Positions 26,091 to 38,120 of a stretch of DNA of 64,000 nucleotides are shown here, in pieces (position 1 is the stretch's first letter; each line of letters begins with the position of its first letter). Origin of the DNA: Stratiolaelaps scimitus (lineage: Eukaryota > Arthropoda > Arachnida > Mesostigmata > Laelapidae). Where the stretch lies: positions 2,232,001-2,296,000 of the forward strand of contig JABWDB010000004.1 of the NCBI GenBank assembly GCA_019614645.1, written 5' to 3'. The notes beneath the pieces were generated by a model. It was not told the DNA's origin and searched no databases. It worked only from the letters and a program-made list of their open reading frames with translations. A program made the translations under genes and the position numbers.

Positions 26091-26654
26091 TTCAAGCTCA
26101 GCGTGTATATCATTATTAATATGATCACATCTTCTTCTTGGGGTGGACAGTTAAGGGTGGTTTATTTATACAGCAACACCATGTAGTGCATGCGAACGGG
26201 GAGGGGGATATAAGTGGTTAGCTTTTACCAGCAACTTCCACGAGCATCACACAGCGTGCTCTGGTAGATGATGATACATATATACATTAGCCAGCCCTAG
26301 TTCGTTCGTTGGGCAACTTTCTCCGCTAAGAATATGCGGACCTCACGACAAGAGAAAGCGAGAGAGTGAGAGACCGATCGAGCGGGACAACAGCGGGAGC
26401 AAAACAGCAAAGGCAGGGTCCAACGCGAGCATACGCCAACAGCGTCAATAGTTGTACGTGATATTGTTGTATTATCTTTAAGGAGATTATTATAATTATA
26501 TAGGAATGAGTGCCCTAAAATTGGCCTCTTCGCTGTATCGACCCCCTTGCAGTTCCGTTTCGACATGACGCATTCAAGCGGATTCGAGGATAAAATAATG
26601 CAGACAGGTTAACAGTAAGATGCAAAGATGGCTTCGGTTGACTTGTTCGCTATG

Positions 26655-26689
26655 AACTGACCAGGTTTACACTGTAAACATGGTCAGTT
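26655..26689. repeat. Near-perfect 35-bp palindrome
   Basis: AACTGACCAGGTTTACA and TGTAAACATGGTCAGTT are reverse complements with one mismatch, separated by a single C at 26672. The sequence lies in otherwise featureless AT-rich DNA. TGTAAACA alone would be a forkhead-type site, but that motif is too short to call. Confidence 0.7.
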
Positions 26690-29600
26690 AATGTCACTCA
26701 AAAATTTTCCCTCAATTGGATAAGCGTATTATTTTCATTAAAAGCTCAACATCGTGTCAGTTTCTGTTTTGCATAGAATCGTTCAAAAGGCGGTGTTGTA
26801 CTTTGTGGTTGTACTAATTTTTGAGAAAACTGTGTACCTCTTGCTTTGGCCTCGGCCGAGCGCGCACGAAATAATTTGTTACAATGGGCCAAACAGCTTA
26901 GCAAATATACATATATATATATATATGTGTATATAAGAAAATAGCTGATAGTTCTGGATTACTAAATGCTTGCGCATTGGATTTACAGTTCTATGCAAGA
27001 AGACAGCGTTTCCTGTCTTCTAATCGACTGTGGGAGGGTGCACGAACCCAATGACGAGATCAGGATACCCCTTTGTTGTATCACTCAGCACCCGGTTAAT
27101 TAGCCAATGTTGTGTACCTTGTGAATCGTTGGATCGTGTCAAAATCTATTATAGTCCAATGGTTTGATGCTTAGTGACAACGCAGCACACAGCTGACAGC
27201 TGTTATAATGATTACGCTGCCAGTGCCATCTGCGTGGGGGGGCAAGCAGCGCTGTGTTTCAATTCACATCGATCAAGACGAAGCTTCCTTGAAACGCCCG
27301 GCCTGCGGTGGAAACACAATTGAAAGATTGTCAAAACAAATTATCGCCAACAATCATCTCGCAGTGGAGCTTTGAAATCAGCTCGTACTTGAGTTTGATC
27401 AAAAAAATAAAGTTCCAAGTCCGTAACAACACCGGCGTCTAGTATCACTCATTGAACAAGTGATTTTTTAAAAAAGAAAAACTAAGCATAGCGAGTAATT
27501 GTGTCGTCTTCTTTAACGTTGCTTTACTCTGACAGTTGTATTTTTGGCTTTCTGCTATACGCTGTTAACACTATACGGGCCTTATGTAATGACGCAGACA
27601 TTCTTGGAAATTAACTATATAGCTAAAATATTGTATTTTCCTAATTTATAGAAAAATACATTTCTTTGGTATCTTCGCCCATAGTGAACGACAACCGTAA
27701 TGGTGTCCCCCCCCCCCATTTACGTACTCAATAGTGGCTTCATATTCACATGCTCTTGGATACCATTCGCTGGTCAAGGGATAAATAATAAATAGCGCCA
27801 CTTAACGAAATCTTCGTAAAAGTGCTTACCGTCGGGCGTAGGGAAGCGATGCGCACGACTGTATGGTACGTGGTATAATATAAAATACTGCAAACCTGAC
27901 CTTTGGCCTGCTGGGCTTTCTGTAGTACGTACAGAGATGATAACTGAAAAGTTTACCTTATACACTTGCTGATGCAATGATTTAGCTTGTTCATGCGCAG
28001 GCACTACAAATTGTGCCCGTTCTCAAACGAACGAGTGCCTTACACAGTGCTCTTAAGACCGTTTAACTTCAACGTATACAGTCGATTTAGGAAAAGCTCA
28101 TTGTGATACAATGTAGGGCGGATATCGCTATAATGCCACCCAGAGCATAACTAAGCACCCGAAGAGAACAGTCGTCGTACAATCCTGCTGAATCAATTCA
28201 AGCTCTCTATCTCGACTTCTTCAATTCGGCTGAAAGGTTATCGATAGCTAGCGAGCTAATCTACTCGCTGCTCAACGTTCCACACGATGTCTCCAGGACA
28301 GACGCGGTGCAGTGGCCTCAGGCCGACCCTCAACAGGACCACCTCTACTCTGTCTAGGTCAGATCTGTCGCTTATCAGAAAGACAGACAGACAGATTGGT
28401 TCACATCGTGCTGTGATTTGCGAATGTTCTTTATTTATAGTCAGTTCAGTGTGTGTGTGTGTGTGGGGGTCTGCCCGAGCGCACAGACGTCGCCGGCATT
28501 ACGGCGCCCCTCTGGGCTGTTTGACATCGGAAGAGGGCATCAAGCTACTGATGACAGCGGGACAGTGTAAGCGAAGGGTGACATTCGTTGGTACCGGCAT
28601 GACCCATAAATTCGCCATCATAATCGTATAGCCATTTGTAGCAATATGGACGCGAACTGTCTAGCATGAAACACAGTGTCGCAAATAAACAAAGTTTCGT
28701 AATGAATGACATGTTTATGTTGCTCATTCGTTCTGGCGGGACAGGACTTTTCCTTCCCAAGGCTGATTGCGACGACAGATTGCGAATCAACACAAGGTTC
28801 GCACGTCGTCATCAATCGATGATCCGCCCTGGCGTTCGCTAGTCGAGTTAGTCGTCCTGGCATAGTTAGTGGCGAAATGGGCAGCTCGCGTTAAAAACAT
28901 ATTCGATTGCTGAGGCTCCCTCAGCTGTTTTGCGTCTCGATAGCAGAAAGGCCTCGGCACCGCTGTGTGGATAGCATTGCTTTAAGGACCTGCAAGGACA
29001 ATTTGCCTATTTGGCCTATTCCGGCCGATCGGTTAGGGGGCAATTGGTGTGCGGCTTGTGAGCGTGTATCATTCTGTGGGGACTGACGAAACTGTCAGGT
29101 GTCAAAAAAACATTTCCGGTATATTTCATTACCTCCTCTATTTAGGCCTTCCCGTGGTATACTAGGTTTTTCTGCGATAACGAGGTTATTGTCAGGTTGT
29201 CTTTGCTTTGTCGTCCGTTACTGCTGTCGGTACTCGGCCATTGTTGTTGGGTTTTACGAACCATGTGAGAAAGCCTGGCGTGGTGGTCCATATGTTTAAA
29301 GCGGCTCAGCCTAATTGCATTAAGTAAGCTTGGGCACATATTTATGAGCGCTTACGCAGGCGCAGGTACACGAATGCATGGTATTACCACATCATATACA
29401 ACTGCCAGCTTCACAGCGCGCATACATACGTAGCCTTGGAACTAGACAGTTTACCCGAATTGCACCCAATCTCCTCTGTTTATGTATATATAAACATTTG
29501 TTTTTCTACTTGTGTGTTGCCTGGTGTTTCCTGACCAGTTGCGAAATGGACGCATCGTATAGCACAAGCATGCGTCCACGGTCTGTGTACATGACCACCA

Positions 29601-31123
29601 GTGGCCGCTGAGCCGCGGCGTAGTCCTCCTTTGAGCGGCTCTCAGTCGCGTGCAGAGCAAGCGAAACAGAGGAAATATAGTGATTTGCACTCGACTCTCC
29701 TACCAAGTCCTCTTTCCTAGGCAGGCCGGGCTTTCTCACAGCCAACCTACTGGAAGGAGTCTCGGTCATAGTCTTGTAACCTCAACGGAGCACAAACATA
29801 CACAGTTATTTATTCTTTCGTCAACGCTTATTTCTTATTTGACGCGCCGAGGGTTCTGGGTAGCGTGCCCACTTTGACTGGAGGAGACCAGCTCCCCTAT
29901 AAAATTATGATCTTTCTGTTTACCGGACGAATTATGAAATATATAAGATGGCAATTCTTGCTTTTTAAAAGTTGTCGGAGATGATTTAAATAAACCAGGG
30001 CGCTACTCCATTTTACGTTCCGTGTGCTTCAGTTGGTCTCGGCATGTCTCGAATGAACAACGATGCCTAACCCGACCAACTGACCTGCTTGCAGTAGTTA
30101 TGCCGATATCTACTCACATCGCGACACACAGTTGTCGTTAGCTGACGTGTTCCACGACAAGAGCAACCGCCTGCTCGATCGTAACAGCGCATGGATAGAT
30201 TCGTCTAGCAGACATGAGATATATTGACATTCCGCCAGTTCGCCAGTTAATTTCATCGGACACAAACTATGCCGCCTTTGTGGTACAGGGAGTCCTCCAA
30301 TTTTGTAGGAATTCCGAACCGACCCAGATGTCACCACTAGTCCCCCGAGCTCATTTAACCTCATGTTAATTACATAATTGGTGGTTGTTAGGGTAATTGT
30401 GAGGGTACGTGCAAATGGACGCAGGCGTTTGTAATTGTGAAATGTTTCAAGCAGCTTCTCTCGGCATCACAAACATTACCGACGAGACCTTGACTTTGAA
30501 TATTGGTTTATTTTACGTAGGATTATATGGCGAGGATTAGCTGATAGCGTCTGATATGAGTTTCTCCTGTTACTGGTATAATCAATACGCAACGAAATAT
30601 TGAGTAATGAGCTGGCGGAAGTCTGAAAGTAAATCGACCTTCGATGTTGCCCTTGATACTTCAGCGTAGACAAGAGCGCCCTTTGTAAGCAGCGCCGTAA
30701 CGCAACTCTGCATTCAACTACGAGAAATACGGCTAACGACAAAATTGAAGACGTTGCATAGGTCACTTTACGCCTTAAAACCTGCACAGCGTGCTCAAGG
30801 CCTAGCTGCAATGGTGATGATAAAGAAAACCTTTGAGAAGGGTATCCTTTGAGCCATTGTTCTCACACGGGGAGTGAGACGAGACCTTTGCTCAGATCTC
30901 CGAGAAGTGAACAAAGCGCTAATTTCAAACGAGTGCCCCATCTGGCTCTCGACGATCTCTTCGTTTTCCTGTTTCATGTGGAGGGCTTAGATATTTTCGA
31001 AAATCGACGACTCTCAACGAGTCCACTCCGTTCTCTGAGTTCGCACCGAAATCACGGCACGGCGTTTCGACTGCCTGATAACACCCTAGGGACGATTTAG
31101 GTTTAAGGAGCTAGAACGGAGCT

Positions 31124-31234
31124 ATGTCTCCCACCTCCGCAGGAGCCGCCGCCGCCGCCGCGCCCACCACCGACCACGAGCTCTGGGGTGTTCCTGGAAG
31201 ATTGTGCAATGCTTACTGGATGACCTTAAAATGA
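31124..31234 (+). CDS. Short open frame with an alanine run (doubtful)
   Basis: The 36-codon frame begins MSPTSAGAAAAAAPTTDHEL and ends CNAYWMTLK. The alanine run comes from (GCC)n, a simple repeat. There is no homology, and no intron evidence beyond a weak GTGTTC donor. It is recorded because it sits in AT-rich DNA where GC-rich coding-like sequence stands out. Confidence 0.1.
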   Translation: MSPTSAGAAAAAAPTTDHELWGVPGRLCNAYWMTLK

Positions 31235-32019
31235 TGATGGATAGACGATAGTGGCCGGACATCGTCAAATCGGCTGTGTGCTAATGTTTGATATCCATTG
31301 ACGAATTCACCGCTGGCAATAACATCATTAACAACGTAACTGCGATGGGTCCCATTTAATGGGCACATGAAAATTATATCTATTTCACAGAGTCAATTAA
31401 TATATCGGTATGAACTCGTGATGCTAACGTTGGACTCGTTCGCCGATTTTCCGTCACTACTGCCTTTGCGGAAATCATTCATCTATTATTGCGTCTTGTT
31501 GGCTGGATAATTATTTCCTTATTATCCCTGGTCACGGCGTACTGTGAGCCTTCTCAGGGTTAACCTAATATTGTTAAAGGTGGCTTTAACCATATATGTC
31601 AGGATTGGTTGACATATTAATTGCGTAACTAATATCACGATGATTCGTGATATGTGTATGTGTGTGTGTATCTGGCAGTTGATACGTCCGGGCCAAAGGA
31701 TACTGTACACCTAGATCTGTACGATACAATTGAATAATTGTGAGGACACATCACCCTAAGGTTGGTGACGACAGTACAAATAATCAAATGCAATCCTTGG
31801 GTTCAACTGGATACGGATAGACATGACGTGGCGATTGGGTGCCCACAGGAAATCTATCGCTGCTTTGGTGTTCAAATTACAAAAAGGTGACGTTGAACTT
31901 ACTCGCTGTATAAAGCTGCTTCGGTGACTCTTACCCACAATCGTACGTATTCGTGATTACCGCCACAACGAAGAAAGGCTTAGTCCTTTGAGCTTCCAAG
32001 TGAGCAGCTGACTAGAGAG

Positions 32020-32023
<4 letters not shown>

Positions 32024-32055
<32 letters not shown>
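32024..32055. repeat. (AT)n microsatellite
   Basis: Pure AT repeat of about 32 bp. Confidence 0.95.
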
Positions 32056-32058
<3 letters not shown>

Positions 32059-32124
32059 TTTTTGTATGAGATTGAGGGGAAAATCCATTATGGACACCTG
32101 GCCTCACGTCTGAGGTGTTCGAGT

Positions 32125-32185
32125 AGGTCGTGTGGGACTCGCACCGACTAAAACCACGAGCCAATTGCTAGCTTGGGCCACTGCC
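32125..32185 (-). repeat. Weak tRNA-like head
   Basis: Minus-strand GCAGTGGCCCAAGCTAGCAA, then TTGGCTCGTGG, and GGTGCGAGTCCC look like diverged A and B boxes. The B box lacks the usual GGTTCGA core (GGTGCGA instead). It may be an old copy of the element type at 24562-24640. Confidence 0.25.
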
Positions 32186-32189
32186 AGGA

Positions 32190-35100
32190 ACTGTGCTGGA
32201 AGGATACTTCTGACAGCGGCTTGCAGGGACCGGCATATATTGCAAGCTACGAGCCATGAGTATAAACCGCTATTTGGTGTTCCCTATCAAAAAACAACGA
32301 TGAGTTATTTCAGCGCAAACTTTTTTACATTTGTTAGGATTTCCAGGTTTTTCTGAGTTGGAACGTTTGGCGACACCAGCCGGTCGGCCAGCCATTCGAT
32401 ACGCTATCATGAAAAATGGCCATGGAATAAGGCCGATATATAGAAGTCGAGCATTGTGTTGCAAACGAAATTCATAACCGCTCAACAGAAAGTCAACTTT
32501 GCCGGGAACAATTTCGCTGCGGTGTTTAATCGGATCGAACATTCGCTGTGTGCATATTGTTGCATATTGTAAATTGTTCGCATAGTGTCGAGTTAATCTT
32601 GTTGTTGTTGGTATTTATGACTAAGAGTACTGTGTGCTCTTCGTTGCCACCTTGGCTAATAGCTAATGACCTATGTATATGAAGCTGACTCACATAGGCG
32701 GTGCAAGCTCGCCGCGGTCGTGAAAGTTTCAATGGCGTTGCTCGTTTGAATAAAAAAAAGCAGATTTTCCTTTAATGTCCTATTGCTACACGGATATGTC
32801 GCCGAAGTTATCATCCACTATTAATACTAACGCTTAGATAAAATTGATATGATCAAGCGGAGTATCAGACGAAGACGAGATTCGAGCTGAAGGCCCTGTA
32901 CGAGTTAGGGCTTGACTTGTTCAAATATCTACGCTGCGCTCACTACATTCAATCCCGAGTGTACAACACCCGTCTGCCAGGGTATGCACTATATAGTCTG
33001 AATAGACCTCGAAGGTCGTGCTCTCTTTCAATGAACTCAGTTTGAATTCCGGCATCAATAGTGTCATTTCAATTACGAGACGAATTCTCAGTGTATGCGA
33101 ATGTTCTAGACTAGTTGTTGTAGGTGTAGGCAGGCAAAATATCACCCTCAGTGGGATACAAATCCCAATCTCGTGGAGGCGGTAGCAGCAGCAGCAGCAA
33201 CAGCAACAACAACAACAAAACAGCGTAAAGCAGTAGTGAATACACCATGGAGATGCGTATGTGTGCATTTCATTCGCCGGCAAAAGCGAAAAGTACCCGA
33301 CGCGAGGCAGTTGCCATATATAAGGCTCCCACCGCTGTCCCTTCACAAACCTTGCGATCTGAGGCAGCCGCTGCTGCTGAACCCATCGCGGCGGCCAAGG
33401 CTGCGCCCGTCATCATGGATGGGGCCGCGAACCTTAATTACTCCCCCGAGATTGAATGGGTGGGCCGAAAGTTTTGCTGTTGCGGCTGACTGTTCAGCTA
33501 TTTGAGAAGCTGGGTCATCCGGATCACCCGAGGTCGACACCGGTTGAAGAAGCTGACAAAACAGCAGTTACGAGGCTACGTGTCGTTGAGTGGTGGGCTG
33601 CTCGCACGCTTAGGTTAATCTTTCGGCCTTCCTTGCATCGGCGCATCGTTACACTGCTAACACTAGGCAGTTAACAGCACCAAAAGCAACGATTGAAACA
33701 CAGCAGTACCTGGGCGCCTGTAGTGTCGCAGCTTCGACCACCGCGTCTCCGCCAGTGAGACACCCGGTGTGTGACACTTGCTTTGGGTGAGTGATAGACG
33801 CGATGTCCTCATGTTATCCTGGTGGATAGATCATCGAGGTTTGATCGTCTTCGCGTTACATGAACGTGAACGACCCTCTCAAGTATCTATGTGTGTTTCT
33901 ATCTGAGTTTTTCATAGATAATTTTTGGCGGATAGGTCTTCGGCGGCGTTCCTTATGCCTTGTACATTGTACTGAGCACGGTAAGAACAATGAGGAATCG
34001 CCTGGCCTCGCCTGACAAGATCGCACTTAATGCGTTGCCCATCTTGAGCCGCTTATATGCAACCATGAAATAAGATTAGGATCAGTCTTCTTTTCTGAAT
34101 GCAATTTAAGAAGTTGTGTGCAACAAAATATTTGCACAGATACTTAGCAGAGTGATAACCGCCGTCTCTCTCGGAATAAGTCGCCGTCGATTCACTCGTG
34201 AATAACTGTGATGAGTCAATGAGGCCCGTCAAGGTGCAAAACTAACACAGCGCTAGATATGTCACTGCGTGCGTCGATCGCTCGTCTTCGTTCTCAATAT
34301 AGCGAACTTGTTATTTTATCGTGTTTCAAAAATTAAGTAGGGAAACGAACGGTAACGGACTATGATAGACGGAAATGTCCGCTGCGCTGATATACCGTAC
34401 GTGTTTATTGAATTTTGTATTAGTTCGCACTAATGTAGATAGTTCGCAGAGTCTTACACTTTATCAAACGTGAGTGTCTACCAAGGAAAATAAGCTGTTT
34501 GTATCTACCACAAATTCTAGATACACAGAGTACTGTGTAGAAAAACCTCCAATAGGTGACGGTCTTACCTACTATGTATGTATATATATATATATATATG
34601 TTAACTAAGCCAATTCACAAATACCGCTAGTTTCGCTCCCCGTATCGACAGGTTGCACTAACGTAAACCATTCGATCCTGATTTCTCCCTCTATGCTCAT
34701 GAGAGTCTAGACTAATTGTGTCTCGTCGAGAGGTCAACAAAGTGGCGCAAGACCCTCGCCCTTATATAAGACTCAAGGACCACCAGCAACGGGGTGCACG
34801 TCAGCTCAATTGTATTGTTCTCATTAGCGCTGTACACTGTATACATTGAGCTAATTGTAACATGCTCATCGTCGTACAGCTACTACTAAATATTACTATT
34901 TCTAGTACACTACATCATCACTGTCACTGTAAAGGACTAGACCGCTTCTGACGCGCAGACAAACTCTTATTGCCCACTCGTGTGCCGCCTATCGCTCTAC
35001 TTGATAGATGGCTCCGCTGTTGTGCCCCTTGCTACCAGAGGCGCAGAGACAGATTCCGTGAAACAGCAGCCTTGACGAGGTCGACCTTCCACAGCTAAAC

Positions 35101-36076
35101 ACATCGCGACTGACTGCGTCGTGCAAGCCAAGAAGTGGGTGTTGACCCCGCCGTTCACATGTGTTTCCTTCTCTTTCGTATGTACGCGATGAGAGCTCTC
35201 GATATTGTGGTGGCGTCGGTGGCGTCCATGAAGTGACTCGACCAGAAAGGCATATTTCCACTATGATACATCGCTTGGTACCCACGGGCAGGAGCCGGTG
35301 GCTAATCCTCGGAAGATTTCAACCCTTTGGCAAAGCTTGTATACGTTGAATATAGTCGAATATTAACTTACTTACCATAATCATATCTCTCTCTCTCCCT
35401 CTCTCTAAAAAGAAGCTTGAGTGTAGATAGTGTGTTGACAGCAATCATGTGTCATTCGGCAAATTACGTCTACTAAACGCAAGTGGTGTTATTGTTGTGA
35501 TTAATCGTTTCCATAGTAATATCCATAGAACTAGCAGTAATGTTAATAGCAACAGTTACTTTGGGTGTTTTTCTAGCCAAGCATATGCGACTATTCTGTT
35601 CCGAACGTGCCACATCTCAACTCGTGGGATCTGACTCGATTTCATATAGCACCGTAGCCGACCCCGAGGTCTGCTGTATCATGGGTGATATGACTGGTTC
35701 AGCTCAAGCTGGAACGCGACAACTTGTTATGATGACCTATGCCATCACGTATCGCACATATGTACCATACAACCGTTTGTCGGCCACCCCCGCCGCACCC
35801 TCAATGTAATTGTCGCACAAGTGTGTCCTACCCATGCGTGTATACGATGTGCATATCATACGCTGCTATGCGTGGTGGCTGCCGCTAATCTTGATATCGC
35901 ATTATCATCACCGCCATACGTGGGTGTTCGGGCAACGTTATTATTACATATTCGCCACGGTTCGTTACCAATGGGTGAGTGACTTGCCGCGTTGTGTAAT
36001 GTAATGTACTGTGCTGGCTACGCAGGACTGTGTGATACTGATTCGACAAGGTTCGTTTGTTATGCGTACAATCCCC

Positions 36077-36107
<31 letters not shown>

Positions 36108-36158
36108 TTCTGTGTGACGGCAGGTGATTGTGGGGCTGAATTGCCCGAGTGCTCGAGT
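32190..36158. other. Presumed first part of the neuroligin intron
   Basis: If the donor at 36164 is used, this sequence is intronic on the minus strand. It holds the GCA run at 33181, an AT run near 34575 and a plus-strand frame of 89 codons at 35540-35809 without homology. No neuroligin-like second exon (expected to carry the conserved HGES-type segment) was found. Confidence 0.45.
33181..33222. repeat. GCA/ACA trinucleotide run
   Basis: Five GCA units followed by CAACAA units. It encodes poly-Ala or poly-Thr in one direction and poly-Cys in the other, and no protein match supports any of these. Confidence 0.9.
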
Positions 36159-36166
36159 ACTAACCG
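36159..36166 (-). other. 5' splice donor of the neuroligin exon
   Basis: On the minus strand the sequence CG|GTTAGT gives an exon end at 36165 and an intron start at 36164. It lies just before the in-frame stop and after the conserved EDCLYLNLYTP segment, and it matches the MAG|GTRAGT consensus at most positions. No matching acceptor or second exon was identified at lower coordinates. Confidence 0.7.
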
Positions 36167-36675
36167 ATGGCCGGCGTGTACAGGTTAAGATACAGACAGT
36201 CCTCGTTCTGCTGCTCGGGCCCGACCAAGAACGACGTCAGCCGGCGGAGTTGATCGAGCCTTTGTCGCGGCATCCGACGGAGCGCTTCCGTCTCATTGCT
36301 AACGTCAGGTGGCCTCTGAGGGCAGGCCGGCGGTAGACGATCAGCCATTCGAATCCCTTTCCAGTGCTGTGGTGTACCCGGAGGCATGAAGCGCATGGCG
36401 CCGGTCGGCGGTGATGCGTACGGCAACCCGAGGTAGACCTCGACAGGCGGCAACGGATCACCGGTAGCAGCGTTACTATTGCCAGGGGGGGCTGCGCTGC
36501 CCTCTGGAGTCACAAGTAGTCCTTTCAGGGCACCGTATCGAGTGGTGATCGTTCGTGAGCTCAAACGCGAGGCACCGAATGCGTCTGCTGAGCATAACGC
36601 TATAGCGAGGGCGATTGAACAAACGATCTCGCAGGCACTATTGTATCGCTGCGATAAGCCCGCCGACCGGTTCAT
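36165..36675 (-). CDS. Neuroligin, first coding exon (partial gene)
   Basis: This exon encodes the N-terminal 170 residues of a neuroligin, a postsynaptic cell-adhesion protein of the carboxylesterase fold that binds presynaptic neurexin. Residues 1-36 form a signal peptide with a hydrophobic core near 17-29 (VCSIALAIALC). The alpha/beta-hydrolase domain starts near residue 41 (RTITTRYGALKGL). VEVYLGLPYASPPTGAMRF (78-96), HWKGIRMAD (104-112), CPQRPPD (118-124), NETEALRRMP (127-136) and EDCLYLNLY (158-166) follow in the order of known neuroligins. EDCLYLN is the carboxylesterase type-B signature 2. Cys118 and Cys160 are placed for the first family disulphide, and NET is a glycosylation sequon. 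A Pro/Gly/Ser/Ala-rich insert occupies about 57-74. The first ATG is at 36675, with A at -3. The frame runs into a stop at 36160-36162, but a donor reading G|GTTAGT sits at 36165/36164, giving a phase-1 intron. The catalytic and transmembrane parts lie in exons not found here. Confidence 0.92.
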
Positions 36676-38120
36676 CGTGGAAGCCGGCGAGTCCGGAGCC
36701 GCCGCCAGCGGATCACACGGCACTGGCCACCGGTCGAACAATGGTGATAACTGGTGATCGTCCGATCTCCAAGCCTTTCAAGGATGCGTTGCGTTGTCTC
36801 ATAAACGTTGCTTCGTCAATGCTCGTTCTCCATGTCACACAACTTAGTCCGTCCAGCGAGCACCGCACTTCCATCACCAATCACTGTCGGCATTCTAGAC
36901 GGACGAATTCGATGCACTGCCTACAACATCACTTCGACTCCGATTGACAGATTCGAGATGATTATCACCCGGTAGTATTCGTATGTATCAGGAGCGCACG
37001 TTCGTCGGCGCCCGATAGAGAGAATAGGAACAAGCAGCGTGTTCAGAGTGTCCACCGACGAGATATGTTTAGACGTTTAGCTGCTGTACTATCGAAGTTG
37101 AGGACGCGAAGCTGTTCACAACAGGTGGCATTCCTGCACGTCTACACCTCTCACGGTGGGATATCTTTTTTTAGATATATATACATATATATATATACAT
37201 GTACATACGTGCATATATATATATATATATAAATGGCACTTGGTATCCTTTGAAGACCGAACGCACAATATTATCCGACGTAATCCATACACTTGAATTT
37301 TGTGTCTTGTGATTGTCTTTGAATTAGTCACCGGCTTCTTCTCTTGCTTGCTCGTTCGTAATTGAACAGCTGAACAGATTCACCGTCTCGTCACCATTCG
37401 TCCCCAGCAGAACTAGCTGTGATCATAACATATTTCATAACACTAATAATAACAATAATAGGAACGAGACGATGATGAAGAATAATTTCAGTAATATGAA
37501 CTCACTATTCTATCTAGATATCGATCTGACATTCACAATAGAATAGAAAAGAATGCACACTGTCTGAATTGCAGATTTCGGTAGTAGCCCTTGGAGATCA
37601 TTATGACGTGTATGTAACACGAGCTCAAATTGACGTTCGCGGGGAGGAGCATTGGGGGATGCAGGTTCGGCCTGCTAGTCGTCTAGGCATCTCGCGCTGG
37701 AGTAGGTGTGTGTTTGTTTCTGTGTGTGTCTGTGTGTGTGTGCACAGGACATAAAAGGTGGGACGCATTCACCCCGCTACTGCGCCAGCTCGTCCATAGG
37801 CCTTGCGGGGTCGTTCTGGCCGGCGTCGAAGTGCGGTGGATACGTTTCCTTAGCTGTGAAAGGGAGGGTCGATCGAGGGAGAGGTCGAGGCGCTCCCTTG
37901 CCAGTTCCCTCTCCGCCATGACGCGCTGCTGATGCTAACGTACGCTGTGCGCAAGGCTGCGAGCGTTGCCGAGGAGGAGGGGGCCACGACGACGACCTGT
38001 GTCGTCGATCCTGATGACGAACGTTGCCGGCGTGACTCCAGATTGGCATCACTTACCGACGCATGCTGCCTTCAACGAGTAGGTAGGAAACTTTAGCAAA
38101 GCGCACTCCCCGAGTATTTC
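36676..38120 (-). promoter_or_regulatory. Probable 5' leader and promoter area of the neuroligin gene
   Basis: The sequence upstream of the neuroligin ATG on the minus strand is mixed. The part near 37640-38060 is GC-rich with many CpG steps and a (GT)n run at about 37706-37742. The part at 37170-37560 is AT-rich with TA runs and sequence such as ataatcattat. Open frames here are low-complexity and match no family. By position this is where a 5' UTR and transcription start would lie. No TATA box or initiator could be fixed, and the start site may instead lie further away behind a non-coding first exon. Confidence 0.3.
37175..37231. repeat. Cluster of short TA and TACA repeats
   Basis: Short TATA, TACATA and TACGTGCATA units, lying upstream of the neuroligin exon. 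Confidence 0.9.

Larger units (their letters stand above)
26090..32021. other. Long non-coding stretch
   Basis: Apart from the palindrome at 26655-26689, the C-run at 27707-27717, a GT run at about 28449-28464 and a doubtful frame at 31124-31234, only short unmatched frames are seen. A minus-strand frame of 87 codons at 29506-29769 reads smoothly but matches no family. Confidence 0.5.

Noticed and set aside
29353..29390. A piece resembling the reverse complement of the SINE head (ACACGAATGCA then CCAC)
   Set aside because: Only about 11 bases match, with no B box or tail.
33173..33505. A plus-strand frame with poly-Ala and Thr
   Set aside because: It is built on the GCA/ACA trinucleotide repeat and has no recognisable domain.
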